Below, in pieces: positions 1-10,745 of a stretch of 64,000 bases of DNA (positions within the stretch are counted from its first letter, which is position 1; each line of letters opens with the position of its first letter). Location of the stretch: NCBI RefSeq assembly GCF_003265705.1, contig NW_020312936.1, positions 857,298 to 921,297 of the forward strand, written 5' to 3'. The notes under the pieces are model-generated. The model did no database searches, was not told the origin of the DNA, and saw nothing but the letters and a program-made list of their open reading frames with translations. The position numbers were made by a program, and so were the translations under genes. The DNA is from Callorhinus ursinus (Eukaryota; Chordata; Mammalia; Carnivora; Otariidae).

Positions 1-792
1 CAAAGTGGCATTTGCGTCCAGACAGTGTGGGTGTGACGGGTGAGGTCTGAAGGAGGAAGTCAGAGGAAAGCGAAAAGAAGGGAGATCAGAGGTGTTCTTC
101 CTAAACAGAAGCATTTATGTACTCCAGCAAGAGGCAGATGCTGTTGCAGCTACTCATAGTTTAAAATTATTTAAAAAAAAATAATAGTGTCAGCTTATTT
201 AAGGAAGAAATCTGTTGATAGCACATCCTGAGGCATTTGACCTTGGATTCCCCCATATGCTATTTTTTTTCCTGTGCATTTTGAGGTAAATCTCCACATG
301 GTATACCCCCTTTTGCCCGTTTCAATGCTCTGTTTAATTAAAAATCATCTGGATGTTGTGCAAAACTTGTTCTCAAATATATTACAAATATTACTTCAAT
401 CTCCAGTAACTGGTGAAATGCTGTAATCTGATGTTTCAGCTGCTACAAAGTTCCTTGGTTCTTGAGGAATGTTCTACATTTCATTAGTATAATGATAGAG
501 TTTACAGTTATCTACAGTATGTAATTACATCCATTAATAGTAACAGTGTATTTTTACATTAATTATAATGAGAATTAATGGGGGGTTATATGGGTTTTCA
601 GCTACATGGAAAAGTTTTGCCTCCAATTACTCTTGTACAGCTGAAGATGAATTTATGCACAAATTTATTTTAGTAATTATTTCAGGAAATTATGAGATTT
701 CAAGTTCCAGTAACCATGAATTACAAAAATTAGAAAAAAAATATAGGGTGGGAAATTAGTGTTTGGAACTCTGAAAGGAAGGGAGTTCATTA
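1..792. other. Unassigned AT-rich DNA
   Basis: No gene and no repeat that I can name. The longest open frames are short, AT-rich and lack coding character. A short A-rich run sits near 170-185. Confidence 0.5.
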
Positions 793-1020
793 TAAGAGGA
801 GGCAATGTGGCATGGGGATTCAGGAGGTGAAGACACACCTGCATTAGAATCCACTATCTGCCACTTAACTAGCTCTTATTTAAACTCTCCCATCCTTTTC
901 TTCCATGCATTAAGGCTCATGATAACTATTGCCCTGAGCTGTACCAATGTGAAGAGATAATTTTGTAAATTTTTAGCATGCTGCCTGGGACATCATAAAT
1001 ACTCAGTAAATGCTAGTTAC
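793..1020 (+). repeat. MIR SINE
   Basis: Resembles the mammalian-wide MIR core: a GTGGCATGGGGATTCAGGAG-type head, then a CCACTATCTGCCACTTAACT segment, ending in a CTCAGTAAATGCTAGTTA-type tail. It is a strongly diverged, ancient non-autonomous element. Boundaries are approximate. Confidence 0.75.
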
Positions 1021-2803
1021 ATATATGGAAAACAGGGAGGCAGGGTTTATGCAATAAAAGCTTAGGAAATATATACGTGCTTCCTTAAAGACCTAAGAGA
1101 AGGTAAACTCATGGCAAATAGAACTACACTTTTTGCTATCCGCAAGAGAATATGGACCAGGAGTGAAAGTGAGGCTGAGAAAAGCAGGAGGTGGCTGAGG
1201 AAACTATTTCATGGCCCATAAAATCAGAAAGGCATCACAATTTTGAATGGAAGACCAACCACAGTTAGAAAATCAGTTCCCTCCTGGCACGCATATTATC
1301 CGTAATAAGGTAAAATGAATTTACAAACATCCCACTGAAACACAAGGGAGTGAGATACTAGAATTCTTCTAGGTGCCCAGGGCTGGTTGAAGAGAAATTA
1401 ATGAATAGAAATTATTCCTAATTTAGGACTTGCAAAATGCAATTTACATTAAGCCTTTCTCCCAGATTATCTCTCAATCTGTCTCTCCCTCCCCTACCTC
1501 TCTCTTTTTCTGTCTCTCTCCCTCATCTATGTTCTTCAAAGTGACTACTTTTGCCCAAAGGTGTGCAGGAAGTTTCTCCCCATGATGGAAAGAGATGGGT
1601 GCTTTTTATACATTTTAAAGCATTCAGAATCTTAATTGTCTCATTTTCATTTATTAAATCATCCAATCCTCATGACAACCACTGTGGTAGTTAGGGCAGG
1701 GGCTATTATGGCCATGTTTGTGACTGGCAAATATTTGCCTCTGACTCCATTAAGCTACATTCTCCTTTCCTCATCCAATTAATCACAAAGGTATTTCCTT
1801 TTTTTTTTTTCCAGACCATAAAAACAGGCGGCAAACTACCTGAACAATCAGTGTGGCCAGGAACAATTCTCTGTGTGAATCTGGCTTTCTCTTATCCACT
1901 TCCTCAATTAAGAACACATCAGCATTACGAAGAAAATACCTTAACATTTTCCAAATCTTGACAAGGCACAGAACATTCAATAACGAGATTTCCATTACCT
2001 TCTGTATTTCCTACTACAGGGTCTTTAAGTATCCCATGCAGATGGCTGTCAAGCAAGCCTGGGAACAATATTACAGACAAAGCTGCCTGATAGAGCCAGA
2101 AAAGGAACCCTCTGTCCTCTGCCTGCAGATTTGAAATGACCTCTGCTTGAAGCCTTTGTCTTCATCAGTGGAAAATTCTTCTCTTCACATTTGGAGATGT
2201 GGGCTCAAGGGATGCAAGCTAATGTTCTCTAAATTGGGTTTAAAATTAGACCTCAGTCCTAATATCCTGCCATATTGAGAGTCTTAAAGGACTCTCATTT
2301 CCTCCAAAGAAAGCCTAATTTAATCTCTCTTCCAGGTGGTCTCTCGAAGAGTGCCACAGCACAGACAGAACCTAGACCTCTTCTCCCACCTTCAATACCT
2401 TCAGTTTGTAGGTATCCAAATCAGCTTCCCCTCCGCCATGAATCAGTAAGCAGGGGGGAGATTTTATTTGGGCCTCGTATGGCACCATGTCTGTTAGATG
2501 CATGGCCCAGTAGAAGAGCTGGGCCCATTCCCAGGGAAAAGGATTTTGAAATCATTAGACAAGCGGCTGTCTTGCTGAATTCCCAGCTGCAAAGAAACAA
2601 TAGGCTATATCAATAACAAGAAAGGGTGACTAATCAGCTCTTAAATAGAGGAAGGTCAGTGGGCAAAAGAAAAATCAAGATTCACATGGAATCTCCGTCA
2701 AACAATCTCAAGGTGTAACTGGGGAGTATTTTCCTTTACTACGCCTCCTTCCCCTCTTATAGTAAAATGTAAATTGGAGGCTTTATAATATAATTATTGA
2801 AAC
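1021..2803. other. Unassigned DNA with pyrimidine-rich stretch
   Basis: No gene recognised. A CT-rich run lies at about 1457-1530 and a poly-T run ends near 1812. An open frame of about 113 codons at 2275-2616 begins with TTG, shows no recognisable domain and is treated as chance. Confidence 0.45.
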
Positions 2804-2816
2804 AAAATAATGTACA

Positions 2817-3024
2817 ATTTATTTATTTATTTAAAGATTTATTTATTTGAGAGAGAGAGAGAGGGAGATGGAGAGAGAGAACATGAGCAGGAGGGGGAGA
2901 GGGAGAGAGAATCCCAAGCCGAGTCCACACTGAGTGCAGAGCCTCAATCTCACAACCCTGAGATCACGGCCTGAGCCGAAACCGAGATTCAGGTGCTTAA
3001 TCCACTGAGCCACCCAGGTGCCCC
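2817..3024 (-). mobile_element. Can-SINE, minus strand
   Basis: Read on the minus strand it has a tRNA-derived head (complement of CCACCCAGGTGCCCC), a CT-rich middle and an AATAAA-rich tail. Flanking copies AAAATAATGTACA (2804-2816) and AAAGTAATGTACA (3025-3037) differ at one base and are the target-site duplication. Confidence 0.95.
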
Positions 3025-3330
3025 AAAGTAATGTACATTGTATCATAAAATTATCATTGTAAACAAAGTAACAGAGCAACGAGATCATGTGATTTCAATA
3101 GATGTTCTTTTTATCGATTCATTCACTCATTTCACAAGTGTTTGCTATCACTTTACTGGGTGGTAGGCACTGTTCTAGACAGTTGGGTAACATCACTGCA
3201 GGAAAGAGCCTTAACTCCTGCTCTCCTGGTAATTATAGTATTGTGAAGGAGACAGACAATGAACAGTAACTATAAAAACATTCTGTTGGGGAAACATGGG
3301 TAGTCACTAAATGTTCATCTATTTATCCTT
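3025..3330. repeat. Possible ancient interspersed repeat
   Basis: The TTCATTCACTCATTTCACAA and GGTAGGCACTGTTCTAGACA phrases, followed by text like a statement of counts or sizes (ACTCCTGCTCTC), resemble a common ancient mammalian repeat. I cannot name the family with confidence. Confidence 0.35.
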
Positions 3331-3393
3331 ATGTCATGTTTTTTATAAACCTCTCATAATCCACATATCCAGAAAATGCTACCTCTTTATAGC

Positions 3394-3590
3394 ATTTTTT
3401 TAAAGATTTTATTTATTTATTTGACAGAGAGAGACACAGCGAGAGAGGGAACACACGCAGGGGGAGTGGGAGAGGGAGAAACAGGCTTCCTGCAGAGCAG
3501 GGAGCCCGATGTGGGACTTGATCCCAGGACCCTGGGATCATGACCTGAGCTGAAGGCAGACGCTTAACCAACTGAGCCATCCAGGCGCCC
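3394..3590 (-). mobile_element. Can-SINE, minus strand
   Basis: Complete minus-strand Can-SINE, from a TTTTTAAAGATTTTATTTAT tail complement to a CCATCCAGGCGCCC head complement. The 10-bp duplication CTTTATAGCA flanks it at 3384-3393 and 3591-3600. Confidence 0.95.
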
Positions 3591-3604
3591 CTTTATAGCA
3601 CTTT

Positions 3605-3680
3605 TAAAGTCAAATCGGTGTGTGCACATGTGTATGTATATGCATACATGTATATGTGCATGTGTGTGTGAGTGTGTAGG
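3605..3680. repeat. TG/TA-rich microsatellite
   Basis: Imperfect alternating TG, CA and TA dinucleotides (GTGTGTGCACATGTGTATGT type). It lies between the SINE at 3394 and a MIR fragment. Confidence 0.8.
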
Positions 3681-3714
3681 GGAGGAGATGACCAAAGTAC
3701 AGCAATTTGCCTGA

Positions 3715-3818
3715 ACTCAGGTATTAACTAATGTATAAATGAGAGAACTGAGGAAAAGGATTCCCAGCCAGTCTGACTCCAAAGTCATGCTGTTACCACT
3801 AGGCTACACTACATCTAA
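3715..3818 (-). repeat. MIR fragment, minus strand
   Basis: Complement of the MIR 5' part: AGTCTGACTCCAAAGTCATG then CTGTTACCACTAGGCTACAC. Short and diverged. Confidence 0.65.
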
Positions 3819-3924
3819 GAAATAAACAATTAAAGATGGAACTGTTTTAAATTTAAATTTATTTTTAATTTATTTTTTCTGTGAATTCTCTGTATCCTGA
3901 CAGAATTCAATTACTGTTCCCATA

Positions 3925-4068
3925 TTCCTTTCTTTCTTTCTTTTCCCCTCCGTCTCTTTTTCTTTCTTCCCTTCCCTCAATCTTCTTTCCCTCCAACACA
4001 CTTCCTTCTCACTTTTTCCTTTAAAATATATATATATATAATATATATATTATATATGTTATATATAT
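3925..4068. repeat. CTTT-rich run followed by AT dinucleotide run
   Basis: CTTT/CCTT-rich simple sequence to about 4020, then imperfect TA repeats at about 4027-4068. Confidence 0.85.
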
Positions 4069-4237
4069 GTAAGTGATTGAAGAGTACTTAAGCTAAAAGA
4101 ATCAGAATTGGATTTTTATTTCTGTTTATTGTTTCTTTTCTGATCTCCAACCCCTTGTCTGTTACAGGAAAAGAAGTTAAAAGAACTTCCTTTTTTGTTG
4201 TTTTTTTGCCTTTCTCCCATGATTATCCTTCCCCTCA

Positions 4238-4282
4238 AAAACAAAAACAAAACAGAAAACAAACAAAAACAAAACAAAACAA
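4238..4282. repeat. AAAAC-rich simple repeat
   Basis: Imperfect AAAACA/AAAAC units. No SINE or L1 body is attached that I can see. Confidence 0.75.
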
Positions 4283-4681
4283 CCCTCAGGACTTCCTTTA
4301 TCTTCTAAAGTAAAGTTCTTACCAAGAATTCTTTGACTTTAGCAATTGGGTTCTAAGCTATAGTGATTTTCATATTAAAAAGAAACAACCATTTTCTGCT
4401 TTGCAATGAAAACTAAAGTTACACTGATCTTAAAGATCTCCTAACATGAGATGAATGTTTATGTATCTTTCCCTTTTTCTACAATATTTATTTATTTACT
4501 TAATGAAACGGTAACCCTTCCTTCTCATCTTATCTTCAAGAGTCTACTCCAAGTATCCGTGTTGTCAGAGTGACTTGCTACACACCCAAATTCTGCAGAG
4601 AACTTACAGTCTTTTGCACATGTCTATATACTAGTGTCTATATACTAGCATAAGATAATAGAATCTAGTACTTAAGAGGTG

Positions 4682-4727
4682 GGAGAAACTATTAGGAAAA
4701 AACTGGAGAAACTATTAGGAAAAAACT
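4682..4727 (+). repeat. 23-bp tandem duplication
   Basis: Two identical head-to-tail copies of a 23-bp unit (starts GGAGAAACTATTAGG) at 4682-4704 and 4705-4727, with no mismatch between them. Confidence 0.95.
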
Positions 4728-4758
4728 ATCTGTGAAAAAGGTAAGCAACTCCTGAGAT

Positions 4759-4789
4759 CACACACACATGCGCGCATGCACGCGCGTGT
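4759..4789. repeat. 31-nt alternating pyrimidine-purine run
   Basis: Every step alternates pyrimidine and purine: CA repeats, then TG, CG and CA steps with five CG steps. This is the sequence type known to favour left-handed Z-DNA. It is rich in CpG for this AT-rich window. Confidence 0.85.
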
Positions 4790-4856
4790 CAGACTTGACA
4801 CACTGTCCCTTTCCCTCACTCCGTACACATGTAGGAGCTAGGTACAGTTTCTGCTG

Positions 4857-5449
4857 AAGAAAGGAAAGGAAAGGAAAGGAAAGGAAAGGAAAGGAAAGGA
4901 AAGGAAAGGAAAGGAAAGGAAACGGGAAAGGAAACGGGAAAGGAAAAGGGAAAGGAAAAGGGAAAGGAAAGGAGAAAGGAAAGGAAAGGAAAGGAAAGGA
5001 AAGGAAAGGAAAGGAAAGGGGAAAGGAAAAGGGAAAGGAAAAGGGAAAGGAAAAGGGAAAGGAAAGGAGAAAGGAAAGGAAAGGAAAAGGGAAAGGAAAG
5101 GAGAAAGGAAAGGAAAGGAGAGGAAAGGAAAGGAAAGGAAAGGAAAGGAAAAAGGAAAGGAAAGGAAAGGAGAAAGGAAAGGGGAAAGGAAAGGGGAAAG
5201 GAAAGGGGAAAGGAAAGGAAAAAGGAAAGGAAAGGAAAGGAAAGGAAAGGAAAAAGGAAAGGAAAGGAAAAAGGAAAGGAAAGGAAGAAGGAAGGAAGGA
5301 TGGAAGGAAGGATGGAAGGACGGAAGGAAGAAAGAAAAGAAAAGAAAAGAAAAGAAAAGAAAAGAAAAGAAAAGAAAAGAAAAGAAAAGAAAAGAAAGAA
5401 AAGAAAAGAAAGAGAAAGAAAGAAAGAAAAAGAAAGAAAGAAAGAAAAG
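4857..5449 (+). repeat. Long purine microsatellite (AAAGG / AAAGA)
   Basis: About 590 bp almost entirely of A and G on the + strand. The first part is AAAGG pentamers with blocks of GGGAAAGGAAAA. Then come short GGAA units with rare T or C near 5300-5325, and finally AAAGA and AAAG units. Open frames above 200 codons on the minus strand (runs of F, S, L and P) are by-products of the repeat. Confidence 0.97.
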
Positions 5450-6635
5450 TATGCTTTGGGTATGTTTAAGTTGCTTACTGAGCCCACTCATCTTTCTTTA
5501 CTGGAAACCTATCTTGTAATAAATAATCTTGTCAACATAAAATAAGCCAATTATAAACAAAATGATTTTCATTTGCAATGTAACAGGATTCAAAAAAATT
5601 TTTAGGTGTTTGGCTGTTTCTGTTCTGCAGATATTTACTGAAATTATGTATATGGGAATTAATAGTTTGAGCACGCAATTTAGAGGCCAGAACTTCCCAC
5701 TCAGTTCTCTAAAAATACCTCCATAATATCATTGCATTAATACTGCTATTGCCTGTAACTAGAAGGTTCCTATACTCCCTCCCTCTTTCCTTTCTTCCTT
5801 ACACTATCCAGGTACATTTTCAGCTGTCATATCACTGTGCCCATTTTCTTTCATACTATCTGTACACAGTAAAAAAAGTGAAAATCTGCAGGTCAAGTGT
5901 TTGCCATATTTTCAGATTTATGCGGAAATTCGCCACAACTGATATGGACCTGAAGTTTTCTCATCAAAATTAATTTTCAAAAACTATCTGTTTTACATAA
6001 AATACATTACGACTTTGGTCAAATTTATTACTTCAACTTTATCCTCCATGAAATGCAGATCTGAATGGCTATCAGTTTTATATAAAATATATGAAGTCCG
6101 TGGTCCAAACTGCTTCTCCAAATTCATCTCTTTCCATCTGCCATGCCCATTCTATTGGTACCTCTGTGGTCCACATGTATGTTTTTCTTCCACTTTGAAT
6201 GGGCCAATTACACTTTATTCCATGTACATCTGGTAAACTGCAATTCTTCCTCAGAAAACAATGCTATCTTAAGGGTGTCTCTAAGTCCCAGGACCTGTAC
6301 ACCCTGAAGACAGAGAAGTACACACGGTTCCAAGTGAAATACCATGATGGTACATTGCAGAGCAAGATGATAAACACCATCACAAAATGAATACAATCAA
6401 TTGTTCCTATGCCTGTCCACTCATTAGGTCATTAACTTCTAGAGAAATTCGTCATACTTATTTTACCATGACTCAGTTGGGAACCTCACAAATAGTGTAC
6501 ATACAGTAACTGTTGGCTTTGTATAACCAATGCTGCCAACCTCAATACAGACCAGAATTCCAATGACATCAACAAATGGGGAGTGGTGTGAGGAATCTAA
6601 TTTCCATACACACCTTATCATAATATTTAAATTGT
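5450..6635. other. Unassigned AT-rich DNA
   Basis: No gene recognised. A segment at about 6240-6390 has balanced base composition and an open frame of coding-like character, but I know no match for it. No mobile element is evident. Confidence 0.4.
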
Positions 6636-6639
6636 CCAG

Positions 6640-7035
6640 TTTGAAACAACAAAATAATCAATGAAACAGGAAAATATAGCCTTTATACAAGAAAAAAAAA
6701 AGAATGAGCCAATATAAAATGTCCCCAAGGAAGCCCAAATTGCACTTAATAGACCAAGACTTTAAAGAAGTTATTGTAAATACATTTAAAAAACCGACAA
6801 AAAAAAAAACCCTGAAGGAAATTAAGTCTAAGAATTAAGGGGAAGTAGGGGAACAATGTCCAAATAGGAAATTATCAGTAGAGAAACTATTTAAAAAAAC
6901 AGAAACAAAAATGGAAATTCTGGAGTTGAAAAGTATAATAACTGAAATGAAAATTCTACTAGAGTGACTCAACAGTAGATTTGAACTGACAATAAAAAAT
7001 GGTGCATTCAAAAATACATCGGTAGAGACTAAAAA
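6640..7035 (+). mobile_element. Old L1, ORF1 5' part
   Basis: Resembles the ORF1 coiled-coil region of an old mammalian L1 (phrases such as AATGGAAATTCTGGAGTTGA and TGACTCAACAGTAGATTTGA). The ORF1 continuation resumes after 8260, so this is the left half of an element split by later insertions. No intact frame remains. Confidence 0.7.
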
Positions 7036-7084
7036 ATATGAAAAATAGAAAAATAAAAACTGTAGACACAGTGGAAATGAGTAT

Positions 7085-8030
7085 ACTAAAACATGGTCAA
7101 CATCACATGTCATCAGGGAAATGCAAATTAAAAACAACAATGACATACCACCCCACACTTATCAGAATGACCAAAATCTGTACACTGACAACAAATTCTG
7201 ACAAGGATGTGGAGCAGTGGGTGCTCTCATATATTGTGATGGGAATGCAAAGTGGTACAGCCCCTTTGGAAGATAGTTTGGTGGTTTCTTACAAAATTAA
7301 ACATACTCTTAACCACATAATCCAGCAATAAAGCTTCTTGGTATTCACCCAAAGGAGTTGAAAACACACCCACACAAAAACCTGCACATGGATATTTATA
7401 GCAGCTTTATTCATAATTTCCAAAATTAGAAGCAAACAAGATGCCCTTCAGTATGTGAATGAATAAACTGTGAAGAATCTAGACAATGGAATATTAGTCA
7501 TTGCTCAAATAAATGAGCTATCAAGCCATGAAAAGACATGGAGAAACCTGAAATGCATATTACTCTGTGAAAGCAGCCAATCTGAAAACGCTATCTGTTA
7601 TATGATTCCAACTATAGGACATTCTGAAAAACATGAAACAACAGACACAGTAAAAAGACCAGTGGTTTCCACAGAGTATGTGTTGGACAGGGAGAGATAA
7701 ATACACAGAACACAGAGGATTTCCAGGGCAATGAAAACACTGTGTGATACTGTAATGATGATATATGTCATTGTACATTTGTGCAAACTCATAGATTACA
7801 ACACTGAGAGTGAACCATAATGTAAACTATGGACTTTGGGTAATTATGATTTGTCAATATAGGTTCATCAATTGTAACAAATATACCATTCTGGTGAGTA
7901 ATGCTGATGATTAAAGAGGTTCTGCATGTGTGGAGGCAAGGGGCATAAGGGAGATCTCTTGTACCTCCCTCTTAATTTTATTGGAACTACAACTGCTGTA
8001 AAAAATAAAGTCCTTTAAAAAAAATTAACA
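7085..8030 (+). mobile_element. Old L1 3' end (ORF2 C-terminus plus 3' UTR)
   Basis: Carries the typical L1 ORF2 C-terminal order: a CATCAGGGAAATGCAAATTA-type segment, GATGTGGAGCAGTGGGTGCT, GGAATGCAAAGTGGTACAGC, then a 3' UTR ending in an A-rich tail near 8010-8030. It interrupts the ORF1 sequence of another L1 (6640-7035 and 8260 on) and is therefore probably a later insertion. Many stops are present, and no clear target duplication was found. Confidence 0.75.
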
Positions 8031-8046
8031 GGGTATCAAACTTTTA

Positions 8047-8243
8047 TTTTTTTAAAAGATTTTGTTTATTTATTTGACAGAGAGAGAGACAGTGAGAGAG
8101 GGAACACAAGCAGGGGGAATGGGAAAGGGAGAAGCAGGCTTCCTATTGAGCAGGGAGCCCGATGTGGGGCTCCATCCCAGGACCCAGGGATCATAACCTG
8201 AGCTGAAGGCAGACGCTTAATGACTAAGCCACCCAGGCGCCCT
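8047..8243 (-). mobile_element. Can-SINE, minus strand
   Basis: Complete minus-strand Can-SINE. The perfect 16-bp duplication GGGTATCAAACTTTTA flanks it at 8031-8046 and 8244-8259. It landed at the 3' junction of the nested L1. Confidence 0.97.
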
Positions 8244-8259
8244 GGGTATCAAACTTTTA

Positions 8260-9430
8260 GAACAACATCAAATACACCGACATACATGTAATGGGAATCC
8301 CAGAAGGTGAGGAGAAAACAGAAGAAATATTTGAAGAAATAATGCCTGAAAACTTCCTTGAACTGGATGAAAAACATTCAAGAATTCCACAGGCCCAAGT
8401 AGGATAATTCAAAGAGGTCTAGACAAAGATATAGGTTATTGTCAATCTGTCAAAAGCCAAAGAGAGAATTTTAAAAACAGAAAGGGAAAAAAATGGACTC
8501 ACTGCATGCAGAAGAGCGTTGGTAGATGAATGGCTAATTTCTCATCAGAATCCATGAAGGACAGAATACAGTGAGATGAACTCTTCAACATATGGAAAGA
8601 AAAAGACTAAATAAGAATTCTCTATCTAGCAAAACTATCCTTCAAAAACAAGGAAGAAATTAAGAAAGTTTAGATAAATAAAAACAGAGAATCTGTCACT
8701 AGCAGACCCGCTCTATCAGAATTAGTAAAAGCAGTCCCTCAGGTTAAAAAAAAAAAAAAAATCAAAGAACACACTGTAGTAACACAAATTCACAACTAAA
8801 AAATAAACAGAAATGGAAAGGTAATTACACAGATAAATATGAAAATATAAATGTAGATTTTTTCTTATTCCATCTGATTTAAAACACAACTACATAAACA
8901 TGAATTGTGATATTATGTTAAAGGTCTTATATAAAAACGTAATTTGTCAGATAATAAGAAAAAGAAAGGGAAAGGCACAGAGTTATATTTAAGAAATTAC
9001 ATATAGTATATTATATACTACTGAAATTAGTTTGATATTAATCCAAACTACACAGTTTTAAGACAGGATTTTAATTCCCAGGTCAACTACTAAGAAATTT
9101 TTTTAAATAATAAAAAAAAAATCAACAAGGAATTAAGATGTTATACTCCAAAATATCTAACAAAAATAAAGGTAGTGTTGTAGGAAAACAACAATATATA
9201 AGTAAGACATAATAAATAGTGGAATGGCAGACATAAATGGTAACTATCAGTAATAACACTAAAAAAAAAGAAAAAAAAATGGACTCCATGCTCTAAACAA
9301 AGGTAGAGATAGCCCTATCAGAGAGAGAAGTACATAATACAAATACACTGTCTATAAGAGACATATTTTAGATTCAAATACACAAATGGATTGGTAATAA
9401 TAGAATGGAAAAAGATATAACATGTAGACA
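8260..9430 (+). mobile_element. Old L1: ORF1 3' part, inter-ORF region and ORF2 start
   Basis: Continues the element at 6640. It includes ORF1 RNA-binding region phrases (ATGGGAATCCCAGAAGGTGA), an ORF1 C-terminal phrase (CTATCTAGCAAAACTATCCT), an A-rich inter-ORF region, and the start of the ORF2 endonuclease (CTGTCTATAAGAGACATATT near 9350). All frames are broken. Confidence 0.7.
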
Positions 9431-9439
9431 GAAATTTTT

Positions 9440-10745
9440 AAAAAGTTGAAATACAATCAATAGTCTAGAAGTAAACCCTATTACTTGTGATTAACTGATT
9501 TTTAACAAGGAGCCAAGAAAGTCAATGGGGTGGGGGAGGGAAGATTTGTCTTTTCATCAAATGATGCTGGGATAAATGCACACCACATGGGAAAGAATGC
9601 AGTCTCACTCCTACCTAAAATGGTTTACAAAAATTTACTCAAAATGGTTAAGAGACTCAAATGTAAGAGCTAAAACTATAAAACTCTTAAAAGAAAACCT
9701 AAGTATACATCTTTAAGTATCTGGATTAGGCAAGGTTTTCATATATACGATACTTAAGCACAAGGAGCAAAAGAGGTTGTGGCTAAATTGGACTTAATCA
9801 AAGTTAAAAACTTTTGTATTTCAAAGGCCATCATCAAGAAAGTGACAAGATGGGGCATCTCAGTGGCTCAGTTGGTTAAGCATCTGACTCTCGATTCTGG
9901 CTCAGGTCATGATCTCAGGGTGGTGGGACTGAGCCCCACATCTGGCTCCATGTTCACTGGGGAGTCTGCTCAAGAATTCTCTCTCTCTCTTCCCTCTGCC
10001 CTTACCCCTGCTCTCTATCTCTCTCTAAAATAAATAAGTAAATCTTAAAAAAAAAAAAAAGTGACAAGACAACCCACAGGATCGGAGAAAATATTTGCAA
10101 GCCATATGTTTGGTAAGGCACTTGTACCTGGGACTTTTTTTTTTTTAAAATCATGCAACTAAAAACCTAAAATGTTAAAAAAAAAAAAAAGTTACCATAT
10201 AACTCGGCAATTCCACTCCTAGGTAAATACCCAAGAGAATCTTAAGCATACAGCTACAAAAAAATTTTGTACTCAAATGTTCATGGAAGCATTATTCATA
10301 ACAGCCAAAAGGTGGAACTAACTCCAATATTCACCCACTGATGGATGAATGAATAAGTGTGGTATATCCATACGACAGAATATTATTCAGCCATAAAAAG
10401 AAATGACATTCTGATATATGCTACAACATGAATGAACTTTCAAAATATTATGGTTAGGTGAAAGGAAACAGACACACAAGATCACATAGTGTGCCATTTC
10501 ATTTATGCAAAATGCCCGGCAAAAGCAAAATCTACAGAGACAGAAAAAAAGATGAGCTTTTGCAAGGGGCTTGGGAAGGAGGGAAATGAAAAATGACTGC
10601 TAAATGTGTATGAGTTTTCTTCATAGGGTCATGAAAATATTCCACTCAAGATAGTTGTTATGTACATATTTGTAAGTTTCATAAAAACCACTGACTTGTA
10701 CACCTCAGAAGTATGAGTTTTATATCTGAATTATGTCTCCATAAA
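9440..10745 (+). mobile_element. Old L1, ORF2 3' end and 3' UTR
   Basis: ORF2 C-terminal text such as CAAATGATGCTGGGATAAAT and TGGAACTAACTCCAATATTC, ending in a 3' UTR with ATGTCTCCATAAATGACATG. It follows almost directly on ORF2 endonuclease-start sequence at about 9350-9430, so most of ORF2 (including reverse transcriptase) is missing. A Can-SINE is inserted at 9851. Confidence 0.75.
9851..10057 (+). mobile_element. Can-SINE, diverged, plus strand
   Basis: Head GGGGCATCTCAGTGGCTCAG is altered from the usual GCGCCTGGGTGGCTCAGT. It has a CT-rich middle and poly-A tail. Flanking copies AAAGTGACAAGA lie at 9839-9850 and 10058-10069, with A positions shared with the tail. Confidence 0.95.

Noticed and set aside
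2275..2616. 113-codon open frame
   Set aside because: Starts at TTG, no recognisable domain, no splice or promoter context; length is within chance for a locally GC-richer patch.
4816..5491. Minus-strand open frames above 200 codons rich in F, S, L and P
   Set aside because: They are translations of the purine microsatellite, so their openness and composition follow from the repeat, and two frames are open at once.
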